From the NCBI GenBank assembly GCA_024682415.1, contig JAIKZG010000031.1:19923-83922 (forward strand): a stretch of DNA of 64,000 nucleotides. The letters are read 5' to 3'. The translations under genes were made by a program, and so were the position numbers. The stretch's first letter is position 1. Every line of letters begins with the position of its first letter. Under the pieces are notes generated by a model. That model worked only from the letters and a program-made list of their open reading frames with translations, was not told the origin of the DNA and searched no databases. This DNA is from Prevotella sp. Lineage in GTDB: Bacteria; Bacteroidota; Bacteroidia; Bacteroidales; Bacteroidaceae. Below, in pieces: positions 9,523 through 18,720 of this stretch.

Positions 9523-11241
9523 TTATTCCTGTTTCTTATTTTTAACATCATAACCATTGTTCTGCTCCATAACAGCGTCCTTGTTGAGCTGAATCTCTGA
9601 CAATGGAATAGGAAGCAAAATGTGAACATCTGGCTTAAATCCTGATGTGCGCTTGCTTTCAGGCACCTTGTCGCCCTCGTCGCTGTAATGCTCCACACGG
9701 TTGGCAAGCTGACCTGTACGAACCAATGTCATACGACGGTTTTCCTCGCTTATCAGCTCACGAGCGCGCTCATCGAGAATGAAGTCGATATTGATGTCGC
9801 CGGCATAAACCTTTCCAGCATCGGCGATACCTGTCTCCTCACGATAAGTCTTGAAGGCACGGTCGCGGATTACGTTGATGTCGTCGGCAGCACCCTGCAA
9901 ATTGCCCTGACGGAAGCGAGCCTCGGCACGAAGAAGGAAAGCCTCAGCGTAACGCATTACAGGCCAGTCTTTCACGATAGCGTAGCCGAAGTCGTCGGTA
10001 GTGTCATATCCGCCCCACTTGGTAGGATGAGGATAGAACACATTCAGAGAGTCGCCCTCACGAGGTATCACCTTGTCGCCCGTCTTCACTGTTATCACCT
10101 TAACGGCTTTCGCGTCTTTCGCGTCTACGCGATAGCCATTAGCGTCGATACCGATTTCCTCTTCATAACCAGGACGGTTATACCAAAGCACACGACGGAT
10201 GTTATAATTAGAGTTGCGGATGTCGCCCTCCTGGAACAATCTGTATTTCACGAAGTTGCTAAGGCGCAGACGACCATTGCCACGACCTCCGAGAGAGTCG
10301 CAGTTTTGCATACCAACGTATTTATGGAATGCACAAACCCAATTACGACGCTGCTGCGGATTGTCGATAGTACCGCCCGTAACGTTGCGGTTGTATTCCA
10401 TCTCGAAAGTCCAGATAGCCTCTGTGTTGCCCTGAGAGCGACGCTGATTGCCCCAGCGGAACATGTCATGATAGAAATCTCCCGGATCTTCCTTAAACAC
10501 GCCATAGCGTTTCTGGATAAGCTCATAGTTACCCTCTGTGATTATAGGGTCGATGGCATGCTCTGCCTTTGCGAAATAAGAGTTGTCACGCATACCCATG
10601 CGAAGGAATGCTTCGCCGGCAAGCATGCGCGCCATATCCTTATTAATACGGCTCGGAGCTTTTGCGCTGCCCACGGCAGGCAGATTAGCCATTGCTGCTG
10701 TGAGATCGGCTTCTATCACTGCGTCTACCTCTGCCACCTCGTTACGCACATAGTCGGTGCGTGGCACTGTGGTAGACTCGGTAATCAATGGCACTTTGCC
10801 CCAAAGCGTAACGAGAGAGTTGTAGGCATAAGCACGGAAGAACTGTGCCTCGCCCTTCTCCGCGTCGGTGGCATTGGCGCTGTTGATGATAAGATTTGCA
10901 CTGTTGATGATGTCGTAAAGACCTTCCCAGAAGAAGCTTACGGCAGCATTCTCAGAAGTGAGTTCGGCATATTTATAGAAAGGAGTTTCCACACCTTCCA
11001 CGTCGCCCGGCGCGCCCACGTCGGTACCGTCCTGCCAGCAGCCTACGAAGCCCTGATGACCAGACCATCCCCAGATTGCGGCATACTGTCGATGCAAGCC
11101 CACGAGTTTAGCGTTCACGTCGTCCACATCAGTACCATAACTTGAGTACATGTGCTCGTCGAGGAAACTATCTCCGCACGATGCGGTGCCCACCGTAAGC
11201 GCGGCACCCATCATCATATATACTATATTTTTCAGTCTCAT
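9523..11241 (-). CDS. RagB/SusD family nutrient-binding outer-membrane lipoprotein (pair 1)
   Basis: The lipoprotein signal MRLKNIVYMMMGAALTVG ends in a TASC lipobox (acylated Cys near residue 22) with an aspartate-containing SCGDSFLDE start typical of SusD. The helical TPR-like core follows (FWEGLYDIINSANLIINSA, about 105; AEAFLRMG, about 210). The C-terminal half carries the family's WPVMRYAEAFLLRAEARFRQG (about 425) and DFILDERARELISEENRR (about 500). It should sit on the cell surface as the lid over the SusC channel encoded immediately upstream (13-bp gap). No glycosidase, FecR/ECF or hybrid two-component gene flanks the pair, so the ligand cannot be inferred. Confidence 0.95.
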   Translation of the reverse strand: MRLKNIVYMMMGAALTVGTASCGDSFLDEHMYSSYGTDVDDVNAKLVGLHRQYAAIWGWSGHQGFVGCWQDGTDVGAPGDVEGVETPFYKYAELTSENAAVSFFWEGLYDIINSANLIINSANATDAEKGEAQFFRAYAYNSLVTLWGKVPLITESTTVPRTDYVRNEVAEVDAVIEADLTAAMANLPAVGSAKAPSRINKDMARMLAGEAFLRMGMRDNSYFAKAEHAIDPIITEGNYELIQKRYGVFKEDPGDFYHDMFRWGNQRRSQGNTEAIWTFEMEYNRNVTGGTIDNPQQRRNWVCAFHKYVGMQNCDSLGGRGNGRLRLSNFVKYRLFQEGDIRNSNYNIRRVLWYNRPGYEEEIGIDANGYRVDAKDAKAVKVITVKTGDKVIPREGDSLNVFYPHPTKWGGYDTTDDFGYAIVKDWPVMRYAEAFLLRAEARFRQGNLQGAADDINVIRDRAFKTYREETGIADAGKVYAGDINIDFILDERARELISEENRRMTLVRTGQLANRVEHYSDEGDKVPESKRTSGFKPDVHILLPIPLSEIQLNKDAVMEQNNGYDVKNKKQE

Positions 11242-11254
11242 AGTTAGTGATTGT

Positions 11255-14200
11255 TTAGAAAGTTAAGTTTACACCGAATACATAACTCTTTGTCATAGGA
11301 TAAGAGTTCTCGTATCCACCCCATCCACGCTGTATTTCAGAAGACTCCGGGTCCCAACCTGTCCAGTCGGTCCATGTGACAAGGTTGCGTCCGCTTACAT
11401 AGAGCTGCAAGCCTCCGATATGGAGCATATCCGTAATGTTCTTAGGGAAAGTGTAGCTCAATGTCACGTCTTTCAAGCGAGTGTAGGCAGCCTTCTGTGG
11501 GAATCCATATCCGTGAGGGTTAGAATCCTTACGGAGAGAGCGCCACTCGTTGCTCTTGTTTTCAGGAGTCCAGTAACCTATTTCCGTAGTAGTGTTACGG
11601 CGTCCCATCTCATCACCAGCCATAGCTATGAGAGCGTTGTTGCGCATAATGCCCTGAGTGGTCTGAATGAAGAAGCTGAGAGTGAAGTCCTTATAAGTGA
11701 ATGTGTTGGTCAAGCCGCCTATCCACTTAGGAGTAGTCTGTCCTATTACGCGGCGGTCGCCGTCGGTAATCTGATGGTCGCCATCGAGGTCGGCAAGCTT
11801 CACGTCGCCAGGCTTAGCGATAGGGTCTACCTGCAAATGGTCGCCACGAGCTATTTCGTCTTCCTGCCAGATACCCACTTTCTTATAATCATAGATTACT
11901 CCGATAGGGTTGCCGATAAACCAGCGGTTTCCCAAATCGCTCTGCTTGTCGCCATAGAGGTCTATGATTTCGTTCTTGTTCCACGACCACACGAGATTAG
12001 AGCTCCATGTGAAGTCCTTGGTTACGATATTCTTTGAGTTGATGGTAAGTTCCACACCGGTGTTCTTTGTCTCACCCATGTTAGAATACACGCTGTTGAA
12101 GCCTGAAACCTTAGGCAAGTTGCGTCTTAGCAACAAGTCGGTGGTCTTAGAGAAGTAAACGTCTAAAGTACCATTGATGCGGTTGTTGAGGAAGCCGAAG
12201 TCCAAACCTACGTTGAAAGTCTTCGTTGTCTCCCAGCTCAGTCCTGAGTTACCCATAGCATCGCTTGGGATAAGGGCAGCGTTGGCAGCACCGTTCATGG
12301 CGAGCATAGCAGTGTTCATCTTGCTCAATGTCTGATAAACGCCGATAGCCTCGTTACCTGCCTTACCATAAGAAAGACGAAGCTTCAAATTGTTCATCCA
12401 TTCAGTAGCCTTCTCCATGAACGACTCGTTGGTGATATTCCAGCCGAGAGCCACAGAAGGGAATGTGCCCCACTTGTTGCCCTTGCTGAATACAGAAGAA
12501 CCATCACGACGCACAGTGAATGTGAACAGATAGCGGCTGTCGTAAGAATAGTTTACGCGTCCCATCTGTGAGCACGTTGTGTAAAGGTCGGCATAAGAAG
12601 CCACTTCAGGAGTTTCACCGCTGCCGAGGTTATACCACAATAGATTATCATTGATAAACTTGCTTGCCTTTGCCGTGTTGTCGTTGTATTTCTTGCGTGA
12701 AGCAGCATAAAGTCCAGTGAGGTCGATATGATGCTTGCCGAAATCACGTGCGTAAGAAAGAATGTTCTCAGCTGTATATGTCTGAGTGTCGCCGTTGAAA
12801 ATCTCGCCGTAGCCGGTGTTGTTGTTTTGCAATCTTCCGTTATAGTAGCTGTTGCGGTTGGTGACGTAAGCATAACCGAAGTTAAACTTATATTTCAGTC
12901 CGCGGAGAGGCTTCCATATCTTGCCGAAGCTGATTTCTGCATATCCGTTGAGATTGATGTTCCATTGTCTGCGCTCATGCTTCTGAGTAGTGCCGAGCAT
13001 AGGGTTGGTAAACAAGGTCTCTGAATACATAGGATAGATGCAGTAAGTGCCGTCGTCATTAAATTCCTTTGCGTAAGGCGACATTGATTCTGCCATTACG
13101 AAGTTCACTCGTCCGCCGTCCTTGTTGTGAGAAACTACGTAAGTATTTGTGCCCACTCTCATGTAGTCGGTCACGTCCATATCTATATTCGTGCGCATTG
13201 AGTAGCGCTTATAGTTGTAGCCTTTGAGCAGACCTTTCTGGTTCATGTAGTCGCCCGAAATGAAATATTTCACATGCTCAGCGCCACCGTTTATGCTTAC
13301 GTTATGATTCTGAATGATACCAGTCTGCGTAGCCTCGTCTATCCAGTCGGTTTCCTTGCCGGCAGCCTGATTTTCTACCTCATACTGATTTTTCACGAAC
13401 TCATTAATCATGGTTTCGCCGGCATTCTGAGCCACATAGTCCTTATAACGCTGAGTGATCTGCTCACCGTTACAGAAATTAAGCTTATTTGTGAAATCTT
13501 CTATGCCGAGATAGCCATTATAGCTGATTTTCGGCTTGCCGTCGGAGCCATGCTTCGTGGTGATAAGGATTACGCCGTTGGCACCATTCATACCATAGAT
13601 GGCTGTTGCCGAAGCGTCCTTCAAAATCTCCATCGACTCGATGTCGCCCGGGTTGATATCGTTGAGCGAGCCGCCTGCCTTGCTGATAGGCACACCGTCC
13701 ACCACGATGTAAGGGCCTGAGTTGGCATTGATAGAGTTCTGTCCGCGCACGAGAGCCGAAGGAGCGTCGCCCGGAATTGCCGACGACTGCTGAATGGTAA
13801 CGCCGGCTGCAGTACCCTGCACAGCCTGCAACACATTAGATACAGGCAGTTTCTCCAATCTTTCCTTGCGGATTGAAGTCACAGAACCAGTGACATCGCT
13901 CTTCTTCTGCACACCATAACCTACCACCACCACTTCGTCTACCAAAGCAGCGTCTTCCTTCAAGGTCACATTTCTTGCGGCATTGGCAGCCACGATAGAA
14001 GTCTGATAGCCCACGTAAGACACTTCGAGTTTCGCGCCCGAAGGCACATTGATTGAGAAGTTACCGTCGATGTCGGTAATCACGCCATTCTTGGCGTTAC
14101 CCACTTCGCGCACGGTAGCGCCTATTACAGGCTCTCCGTTTGCATCAACCACAGTACCCGATACGCGTCTCTGCTGACCTGCCTGAGCTGCGATACTTTC

Positions 14201-14320
14201 AGTACCTGCCGCCCTTAGCAAACCTGCCGTCATGCATTGTGGGGCTATCATCAAGCCCGCACTTGCCATCACCAAAGCTGCGACCCTTTGCGATGAGCAT
14301 TTCAATAAATCTTTTCTCAT
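11255..14320 (-). CDS. SusC/RagA family TonB-linked outer-membrane transporter (pair 1)
   Basis: The 1021-aa protein has a signal region, then the CarboxypepD-like domain (RRVSGTVVDANGEPVIGATV, about 50-125), a TonB box (VDEVVVVGYG), the plug with SusC hallmarks (DPGDIESMEILKDASATAIYG is approximated here by NPGDIESMEILKDASATAIYG, about 225), and a long beta-barrel ending YVFGVNLTF with terminal aromatic Phe. It imports oligomeric nutrients with its SusD partner using TonB energy. A promoter box lies at 14436-14443 with a leader of about 110 nt, which includes a small AT hairpin. It is divergent from the ATPase gene at 14729. Confidence 0.95.
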   Translation of the reverse strand: MRKDLLKCSSQRVAALVMASAGLMIAPQCMTAGLLRAAGTESIAAQAGQQRRVSGTVVDANGEPVIGATVREVGNAKNGVITDIDGNFSINVPSGAKLEVSYVGYQTSIVAANAARNVTLKEDAALVDEVVVVGYGVQKKSDVTGSVTSIRKERLEKLPVSNVLQAVQGTAAGVTIQQSSAIPGDAPSALVRGQNSINANSGPYIVVDGVPISKAGGSLNDINPGDIESMEILKDASATAIYGMNGANGVILITTKHGSDGKPKISYNGYLGIEDFTNKLNFCNGEQITQRYKDYVAQNAGETMINEFVKNQYEVENQAAGKETDWIDEATQTGIIQNHNVSINGGAEHVKYFISGDYMNQKGLLKGYNYKRYSMRTNIDMDVTDYMRVGTNTYVVSHNKDGGRVNFVMAESMSPYAKEFNDDGTYCIYPMYSETLFTNPMLGTTQKHERRQWNINLNGYAEISFGKIWKPLRGLKYKFNFGYAYVTNRNSYYNGRLQNNNTGYGEIFNGDTQTYTAENILSYARDFGKHHIDLTGLYAASRKKYNDNTAKASKFINDNLLWYNLGSGETPEVASYADLYTTCSQMGRVNYSYDSRYLFTFTVRRDGSSVFSKGNKWGTFPSVALGWNITNESFMEKATEWMNNLKLRLSYGKAGNEAIGVYQTLSKMNTAMLAMNGAANAALIPSDAMGNSGLSWETTKTFNVGLDFGFLNNRINGTLDVYFSKTTDLLLRRNLPKVSGFNSVYSNMGETKNTGVELTINSKNIVTKDFTWSSNLVWSWNKNEIIDLYGDKQSDLGNRWFIGNPIGVIYDYKKVGIWQEDEIARGDHLQVDPIAKPGDVKLADLDGDHQITDGDRRVIGQTTPKWIGGLTNTFTYKDFTLSFFIQTTQGIMRNNALIAMAGDEMGRRNTTTEIGYWTPENKSNEWRSLRKDSNPHGYGFPQKAAYTRLKDVTLSYTFPKNITDMLHIGGLQLYVSGRNLVTWTDWTGWDPESSEIQRGWGGYENSYPMTKSYVFGVNLTF

Positions 14321-14435
14321 GTGTTACAAGGTTGGTCGTTATAAATTAAACGTTACGTTAGTTATTACAATTTTTTAATTGTTAATTTATTAGTTTTTTA
14401 TTTGATTAATTTAGTTATTTTGGGTTATTACTAGG

Positions 14436-14443
14436 CAAATATA
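14436..14443 (-). promoter_or_regulatory. -7 box for SusCD pair 1
   Basis: Minus strand TATATTTG, a canonical Bacteroidetes -7 box, about 115 bases upstream of the SusC ATG. The long leader leaves room for post-transcriptional control. Confidence 0.6.
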
Positions 14444-14571
14444 AGATTTCTTTTTCAATCAGCAACATTTTTTTGCTAAAAATTTGGTAAGTCTTGTATC
14501 TTTCCGTTTTCTTTCTCGTGCTCCTTTTTATGATTTTGCACTCCACTTTTTACGGCAATTCCCCCTCAAAA

Positions 14572-14699
14572 GTTGAAAAAGTGGCAATTTTGAGCGAAAA
14601 TCGGTTGGAAAAACGGCAAATTTTCCCATTTTTCGGTTGGAAAAGTGACAAAAATCGCCAAAATTCGGTTGGAAAAGTGGATTTTTACTATCTTTGCTA
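14572..14699 (+). repeat. four direct repeats with exact 32-bp period ending in the ATPase promoter
   Basis: Units begin GTTGaAAAAGTGGCAATTTT at 14572, then GTTGGAAAAacGGCAAATTTT at 14604, GTTGGAAAAGTGACAAAAAT at 14636 and GTTGGAAAAGTGGATTTTTA at 14668, each exactly 32 bp apart (about three helical turns). Units 2-4 are preceded by TCG. The last copy supplies the -33 TTG of the promoter. This arrangement suggests a multi-site operator bound on one face of the DNA. No protein is known to me that binds it. Confidence 0.7.
14669..14696 (+). promoter_or_regulatory. promoter of the AAA/DUF4143 ATPase gene
   Basis: TTGG at 14669-14672 (-33) and TATCTTTG at 14689-14696 (-7), 17 nt between TTG and TA. 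The ATG at 14729 follows after a leader of about 27 nt. Confidence 0.7.
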
Positions 14700-14728
14700 C
14701 ATATAAACGATATAAATATCAACTCGTT

Positions 14729-16084
14729 ATGCTAAGAAGGAAGATTGATAAGATTATCAGCGATTTTTATAATAATGAGAAGAAAGCCCTTCTCATTACA
14801 GGAGCGCGCCAAATCGGGAAATCATTCTCTATAAGGGAATATGGCAAGAAACATTTTAAAAGATATGTAGAGATAAATTTCATCAAGACGCCTAACGCAA
14901 CAAGCATTTTCAAAAGCTATACCGACAGCAACGACATCCTGCTGCGCTTGTCTGCATTTTCAGACGAACCGCTCATTAAAGGCGACACCTTTATATTCTT
15001 CGATGAAGTGCAGGCGTGCCCGGAAGTTGTGACCGCCATTAAATTCTTAGTAGAAGACGGCAGTTATCGCTATGCGCTCAGCGGTTCTATGCTTGGCGTA
15101 GAGCTTAAAGATTTGCGTTCTGCTCCAGTAGGATATATGGATATTGAGAATATGTATCCTCTTGATTTTGAGGAGTTCTTAATGGCGATAGGAGTAAACG
15201 ACGATGTCATCAGCTCCGTGCGCAACGCATGGGAAAATCGTATTCCTGTAGACAGCTTTATCCACGACAGATTAATCAATGCTTTCCGACTATATCTTGT
15301 TGTCGGCGGTATGCCTGACGTAGTAAACAGATATATAGAAAGCAACGACTTGAATCAAGTGATGAATGTGCAGAATGAGATTCTCAAGCTATATAAGGTT
15401 GATGCCACTCAATACGACAAAGAGGAGAAGCTGAACATCAATGAAGTGTTCGACATCATTCCGTCGGAACTAAACTCTAAGAACAAGCGATTCATTTTGA
15501 AGAACCTTAATGAGAAAAGCAAGTTCCGCAAATATGAGGATAGTTTCCTTTGGCTGAAAAACGCCGGTGTAGCTCTTCCTGTCTACAATGCCGAAGAGCC
15601 TAAAACGCCATTGGTGCTTGCTCGTACGAGGAGTCTGTTTAAGCTGTTTCAGAACGACGTCGGGTTGCTCGCTGCCCAATATGCTGATGGCATTCAGCTA
15701 AAAATCATCAGTGGCGACGACGATATTAATTTCGGTGCGATATATGAGAATGTCGTGGCACAGGAGCTTACCGCTCACGGCTTCGGACAACTCTATTATT
15801 ATAACAACAAGAAGCAGGGCGAACTTGATTTCGTGATTGAGCATAACGACAGAGTTTTGCCGATAGAAGTAAAATCAGGCAAAGATTACAAACGCCACAG
15901 AGCATTGAATAACATCATGTCTATGGATGAATACGACATCAATGACGCAATAGTATTGAGCAACGAGAATCTCTCTACAGAAGGAAACATCCTCTATGCT
16001 CCCATATACATGACAATGTTTATAACAAAGAAAAGAATTCAATCACCATTGATTTACAAATTTGATTTAGATGGTTTGAAATAA
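14729..16084 (+). CDS. AAA family ATPase with DUF4143 domain
   Basis: The start is taken at 14729 (MLRRKIDKII); the 28 codons before it in the listed ORF overlap the promoter. Walker A is LLITGARQIGKS (about residue 24) and Walker B is FIFFDEVQACPE (about 89). An arginine-rich lid and DUF4143 with a winged-helix-like middle follow. The C-terminal DFVIEHNDRVLPIEVKSGKDYK (about 373-394) is the PD-(D/E)XK-like nuclease signature common to this family. These cytoplasmic ATPases are abundant and rapidly turned over in Bacteroidales; their cellular job is not established. The gene stands alone with a strong terminator. The 32-bp operator-like repeats suggest tight control, possibly autorepression. 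Confidence 0.88.
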   Translation: MLRRKIDKIISDFYNNEKKALLITGARQIGKSFSIREYGKKHFKRYVEINFIKTPNATSIFKSYTDSNDILLRLSAFSDEPLIKGDTFIFFDEVQACPEVVTAIKFLVEDGSYRYALSGSMLGVELKDLRSAPVGYMDIENMYPLDFEEFLMAIGVNDDVISSVRNAWENRIPVDSFIHDRLINAFRLYLVVGGMPDVVNRYIESNDLNQVMNVQNEILKLYKVDATQYDKEEKLNINEVFDIIPSELNSKNKRFILKNLNEKSKFRKYEDSFLWLKNAGVALPVYNAEEPKTPLVLARTRSLFKLFQNDVGLLAAQYADGIQLKIISGDDDINFGAIYENVVAQELTAHGFGQLYYYNNKKQGELDFVIEHNDRVLPIEVKSGKDYKRHRALNNIMSMDEYDINDAIVLSNENLSTEGNILYAPIYMTMFITKKRIQSPLIYKFDLDGLK

Positions 16085-16123
16085 ACTCCTCGCCATACTA
16101 TTAATCAATCTCAATATCTCGTT

Positions 16124-16187
16124 ATCCTAACGCTGTTAGAACGCCATTCGAACGATGTTCTAACAGCGTTAGGATTGCGTTTTTTTT
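16124..16187 (+). terminator. strong terminator of the ATPase gene
   Basis: A perfect 19-bp inverted repeat (ATCCTAACGCTGTTAGAAC with its complement, 14-nt loop) is followed by GCG and eight T. Immediately after comes G8, giving a T8G8 homopolymer pair. Confidence 0.85.
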
Positions 16188-16502
16188 GGGGGGGGAATGA
16201 CAAGAATCGATTTTTAATCACAAAATTAGTATTATTGTGGATAATATACTTTGCATGGTGTTACTTATTATTTTTCTCACGATACAAAGCTTTTAAAATG
16301 CTTTTAAAACCATGCGAAAAAGCTCGAAAACCGAGTAAAATATTTAAACATGGTGAGTTTAAATATTTCATCATTAGTAATCACCACCTTAATTTTACCG
16401 AAAAACTTGTATAGCAACGTATTAAGAATTTCTAAGAAGCGGATTAAACTACATATATTGTAAATATTAAAATGTTAATGGTTGCAAAATTCGAGGTTCG
16501 TA
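16188..16502. other. non-coding AT-rich spacer with a 12-bp inverted repeat
   Basis: AAATATTTAAAC (16338-16349) and GTTTAAATATTT (16357-16368) form a perfect inverted repeat with a 7-nt loop. Short direct repeats of CTTTTAAAA precede it. The ORF listed at 16175-16414 lacks any start signal or recognisable domain and is not annotated. Confidence 0.5.
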
Positions 16503-16946
16503 GAAATTTCTTGGCGACCGAAAATCAAACTTGATTGGAGCTGGAAATTCCTTGGCGAAGCAAAATCAAACTTGATTGAGTTTGGAAATTCCTTGGCGAC
16601 ACGAAAGCAAACTTGATTGAGCGTAGAGATTCCTCAGCGAAGCAAAAGCAAACTTGATTGGACTTAGAGATTCCTTGGCGAAGCAAAATCAAACTTGATT
16701 GAGTTTGGAAATTCCTTGGCGACCGAAAATCAAACTTGATTGTAGCTGGAAATTCCTTGGCGACACGAAAGCAAACTTGATTGAGCGTAGAGATTCCTTG
16801 GCGACACGAAAGCAAACTTGATTGGACTTGGAAATTCCTCAGCGGAGCAAAAGCAAACTTGATTGAGCGTAGAGATTCATTGACGACACGAAACCAAACT
16901 TGATTGAGCGTAGAGATTCCTTGGCGAAGCGAAACTCAACTTGAAC
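16503..16946. repeat. tandem array of eleven 41-bp repeats (array 1)
   Basis: TTGGCG (or TCAGCG, TTGACG) recurs at 16511, 16552, 16593, 16634, 16675, 16716, 16757, 16798, 16839, 16880 and 16921, always 41 bp apart. A typical unit is GAAATTCCTTGGCGACACGA followed by AAGCAAACTTGATTG and a variable GAGCT/GAGCGTA/GACTT joint. Many units contain AATCAA-AC-TTGATT, a near-palindrome. Units are abutting without unique spacers, so this is not CRISPR. A second array of the same family is at 63676. Confidence 0.9.
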
Positions 16947-16953
16947 AGCATAA

Positions 16954-16995
16954 AAAAATGGCTCATACACGATGTTTCATGTATGAGCCATTTTT
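16954..16995 (-). terminator. terminator of the CoA transferase gene
   Basis: AAAAATGGCTCATAC and GTATGAGCCATTTTT form a perfect 15-bp stem. On the minus strand it ends in seven T, just past the stop at 17011. Confidence 0.8.
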
Positions 16996-17010
16996 ATTAT
17001 AACAAGCATT

Positions 17011-18513
17011 TTACAGATACTTGCTGAAATCCGTCAGGTGCATGTCGCCCTGCTTTAGGAATGTATCATGGAAAGCGAAGGCTGCCGTCATGCTCTGCGG
17101 CTCATGACCGCTCGCGGCGATATGAAGATACTCACGGAGGAGAGGACGGTAATCGGGGTGAGCACAGTTTTCTATTATCTCGTGCGCACGATGAAGAGGG
17201 CCCTTTCCACGGAGGTCGGCAACGCCCTGCTCGGTGATGATGACATCTACATCATGCTCTGTGCTGTCGATATGAGAGCACATTGGCACGATGGCACTTA
17301 TCACGCCCCCTTTAGCAACGGAAGGAGTATAGAAAATGGTGAGAGAACCGTTGCGCGCGTAGTCGCACGAACCGCCAATACCGTTCATAAGTGTAGAGCC
17401 ACACACATGGCTGGAATTCTCATTGCCATAGATGTCGCACTCCAAAGCCGTGTTCATGGCAATGACACCGAAACGACGGATAAGCTCCGGAGAATTGGCA
17501 AGCTCGCTCGGACGCAGGGTGATATGCTTGCTGAAGAAGTCGATATTGTCGTAAACATGTTGCAGGCACTCGTTGGTGACGGTGAGAGCGGTGCAGTTGG
17601 CATGATCTATCTGTCCGTTCTCAATCATGCGGATTACAGCGTCTTGAGAAACCTCGCTGAACACGTTCATCACAGGCAGCCCCTTACACTCGCTGATAGC
17701 GGAAAGCACGGCATTGCCCGTAGCCCCCACTCCGCTTTGTATGGGGAAGAAGTCGGCAGGGATATGCCCCGCCTTCTGATCCCTCAACAGAAATTCAGCC
17801 ACATTCTGCCCGATGGCTCTCGTGGCATCATCCACATCCTTGAAAGAACGAGCCTCCTCGGGGATGTTGCTCTCCACCACGCCGACCACCTTTGACGCGT
17901 CGATCTCCACAAAAGGAGAGCCGAAACGGTCGTCGAGACGCATCATAGGTATCGGTTCACGGTTGGGATACTCCTTAAATTCATAAACATCATGCAACTT
18001 ATATGATTCCGGGCTGTGAAATCTGTTCAACTCAATGATAATTCTCTCTGCCAACCTCACTATGGTGGGCACAATGCCCTCAGCGGAAGTCAGCGCAACC
18101 TTGTATTTATCGCCCACTCTCTCAATAGACGACACCTCAATGAAAGCCCAATCGATCTTTCCATAATACCCACGGCGAAGACGCTCGCCCACATGCCCGA
18201 GGTGCATGTCCTCATATTCTATCTCTCCCAAATTGGTGTGGGTGCGGAAATCCTTGTTAGTAGAAAACGGCGCGCGGAATTTCAGCGCGTGAGCCTTGGC
18301 GAAATCTCCCTCAAGACTCTGACACGACGAAGCCCCCGTAATCATTCCTATGGCAAACGGACGACCCTGCTCATGCAGAGTGACAGCACGCTTGGAAAGC
18401 TCGCGCGCCACAGCCTTTGCCACGCCATTAGGAGTGAAGCCGCTGAAAGCGATTGTCGCTCCGTCGGAAATCATCGCTGCGCCCTCGGCAGCCGTCAACT
18501 TAATATAATCCAT
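17011..18513 (-). CDS. acetyl-CoA hydrolase/transferase family protein (succinate or acetate CoA-transferase)
   Basis: This 500-aa protein belongs to the class I CoA-transferase family (Cat1/ScpC type), which moves CoA between acyl-CoA and succinate or acetate. SGFTPNGVAKAVARELS lies near residue 23, GVGATGNAVLS near 262, the catalytic glutamate is expected in EVSQDAVI (about 286), and the C-terminal half has GGSCDYARNG and VDVIITEQGVADLRGKGP. In Prevotella, enzymes of this type serve the succinate/propionate and acetate end-product pathways; which CoA donor is used cannot be read from sequence. It is monocistronic, with a promoter box at 18560-18567. Confidence 0.9.
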   Translation of the reverse strand: MDYIKLTAAEGAAMISDGATIAFSGFTPNGVAKAVARELSKRAVTLHEQGRPFAIGMITGASSCQSLEGDFAKAHALKFRAPFSTNKDFRTHTNLGEIEYEDMHLGHVGERLRRGYYGKIDWAFIEVSSIERVGDKYKVALTSAEGIVPTIVRLAERIIIELNRFHSPESYKLHDVYEFKEYPNREPIPMMRLDDRFGSPFVEIDASKVVGVVESNIPEEARSFKDVDDATRAIGQNVAEFLLRDQKAGHIPADFFPIQSGVGATGNAVLSAISECKGLPVMNVFSEVSQDAVIRMIENGQIDHANCTALTVTNECLQHVYDNIDFFSKHITLRPSELANSPELIRRFGVIAMNTALECDIYGNENSSHVCGSTLMNGIGGSCDYARNGSLTIFYTPSVAKGGVISAIVPMCSHIDSTEHDVDVIITEQGVADLRGKGPLHRAHEIIENCAHPDYRPLLREYLHIAASGHEPQSMTAAFAFHDTFLKQGDMHLTDFSKYL

Positions 18514-18559
18514 AAGCTATATGTGTATTTTTATTCTCTCTATTCGTTGTTTATGACCA

Positions 18560-18567
18560 CAAAGATA
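18560..18567 (-). promoter_or_regulatory. -7 box for the CoA transferase gene
   Basis: Minus strand TATCTTTG with a leader of about 40 nt. Confidence 0.6.
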
Positions 18568-18636
18568 CACATATTTTTCATTTTTCAAAATAAATATGCA
18601 AATAAAGTTATTATAATGGATTTATATGCAATAAAT

Positions 18637-18671
18637 AAAAAAGAATGAAGAGCCTGAGAAGCCCTTCATTC
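18637..18671 (-). terminator. terminator of SusCD pair 2
   Basis: GAATGAAG pairs with CTTCATTC (inner GGC/GCT extension) and is followed on the minus strand by six T. Confidence 0.75.
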
Positions 18672-18720
18672 GTCTACTAAAGCTATGAACAAATCTTGTT
18701 ATTATGGAAATTTTATGACC

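Noticed and set aside
9688-11145. 485-aa plus-strand ORF
   Set aside because: It is the shadow of the SusD gene on the other strand; the protein has no domain logic and the opposite frame is a clear SusD.
16175-16414. 79-aa plus-strand ORF after the ATPase gene
   Set aside because: It begins inside the terminator, crosses the T8G8 run and an inverted repeat, and has no domain.
16525-16815. 96-aa minus-strand ORF with a 41-residue repeat
   Set aside because: It reads through the 41-bp array, uses a non-ATG start, and all frames are open because of repeat composition. The same artefact occurs at 63698-63988.
16503-16946. CRISPR array
   Set aside because: Units abut without unique spacers, vary gradually and no cas genes are nearby.
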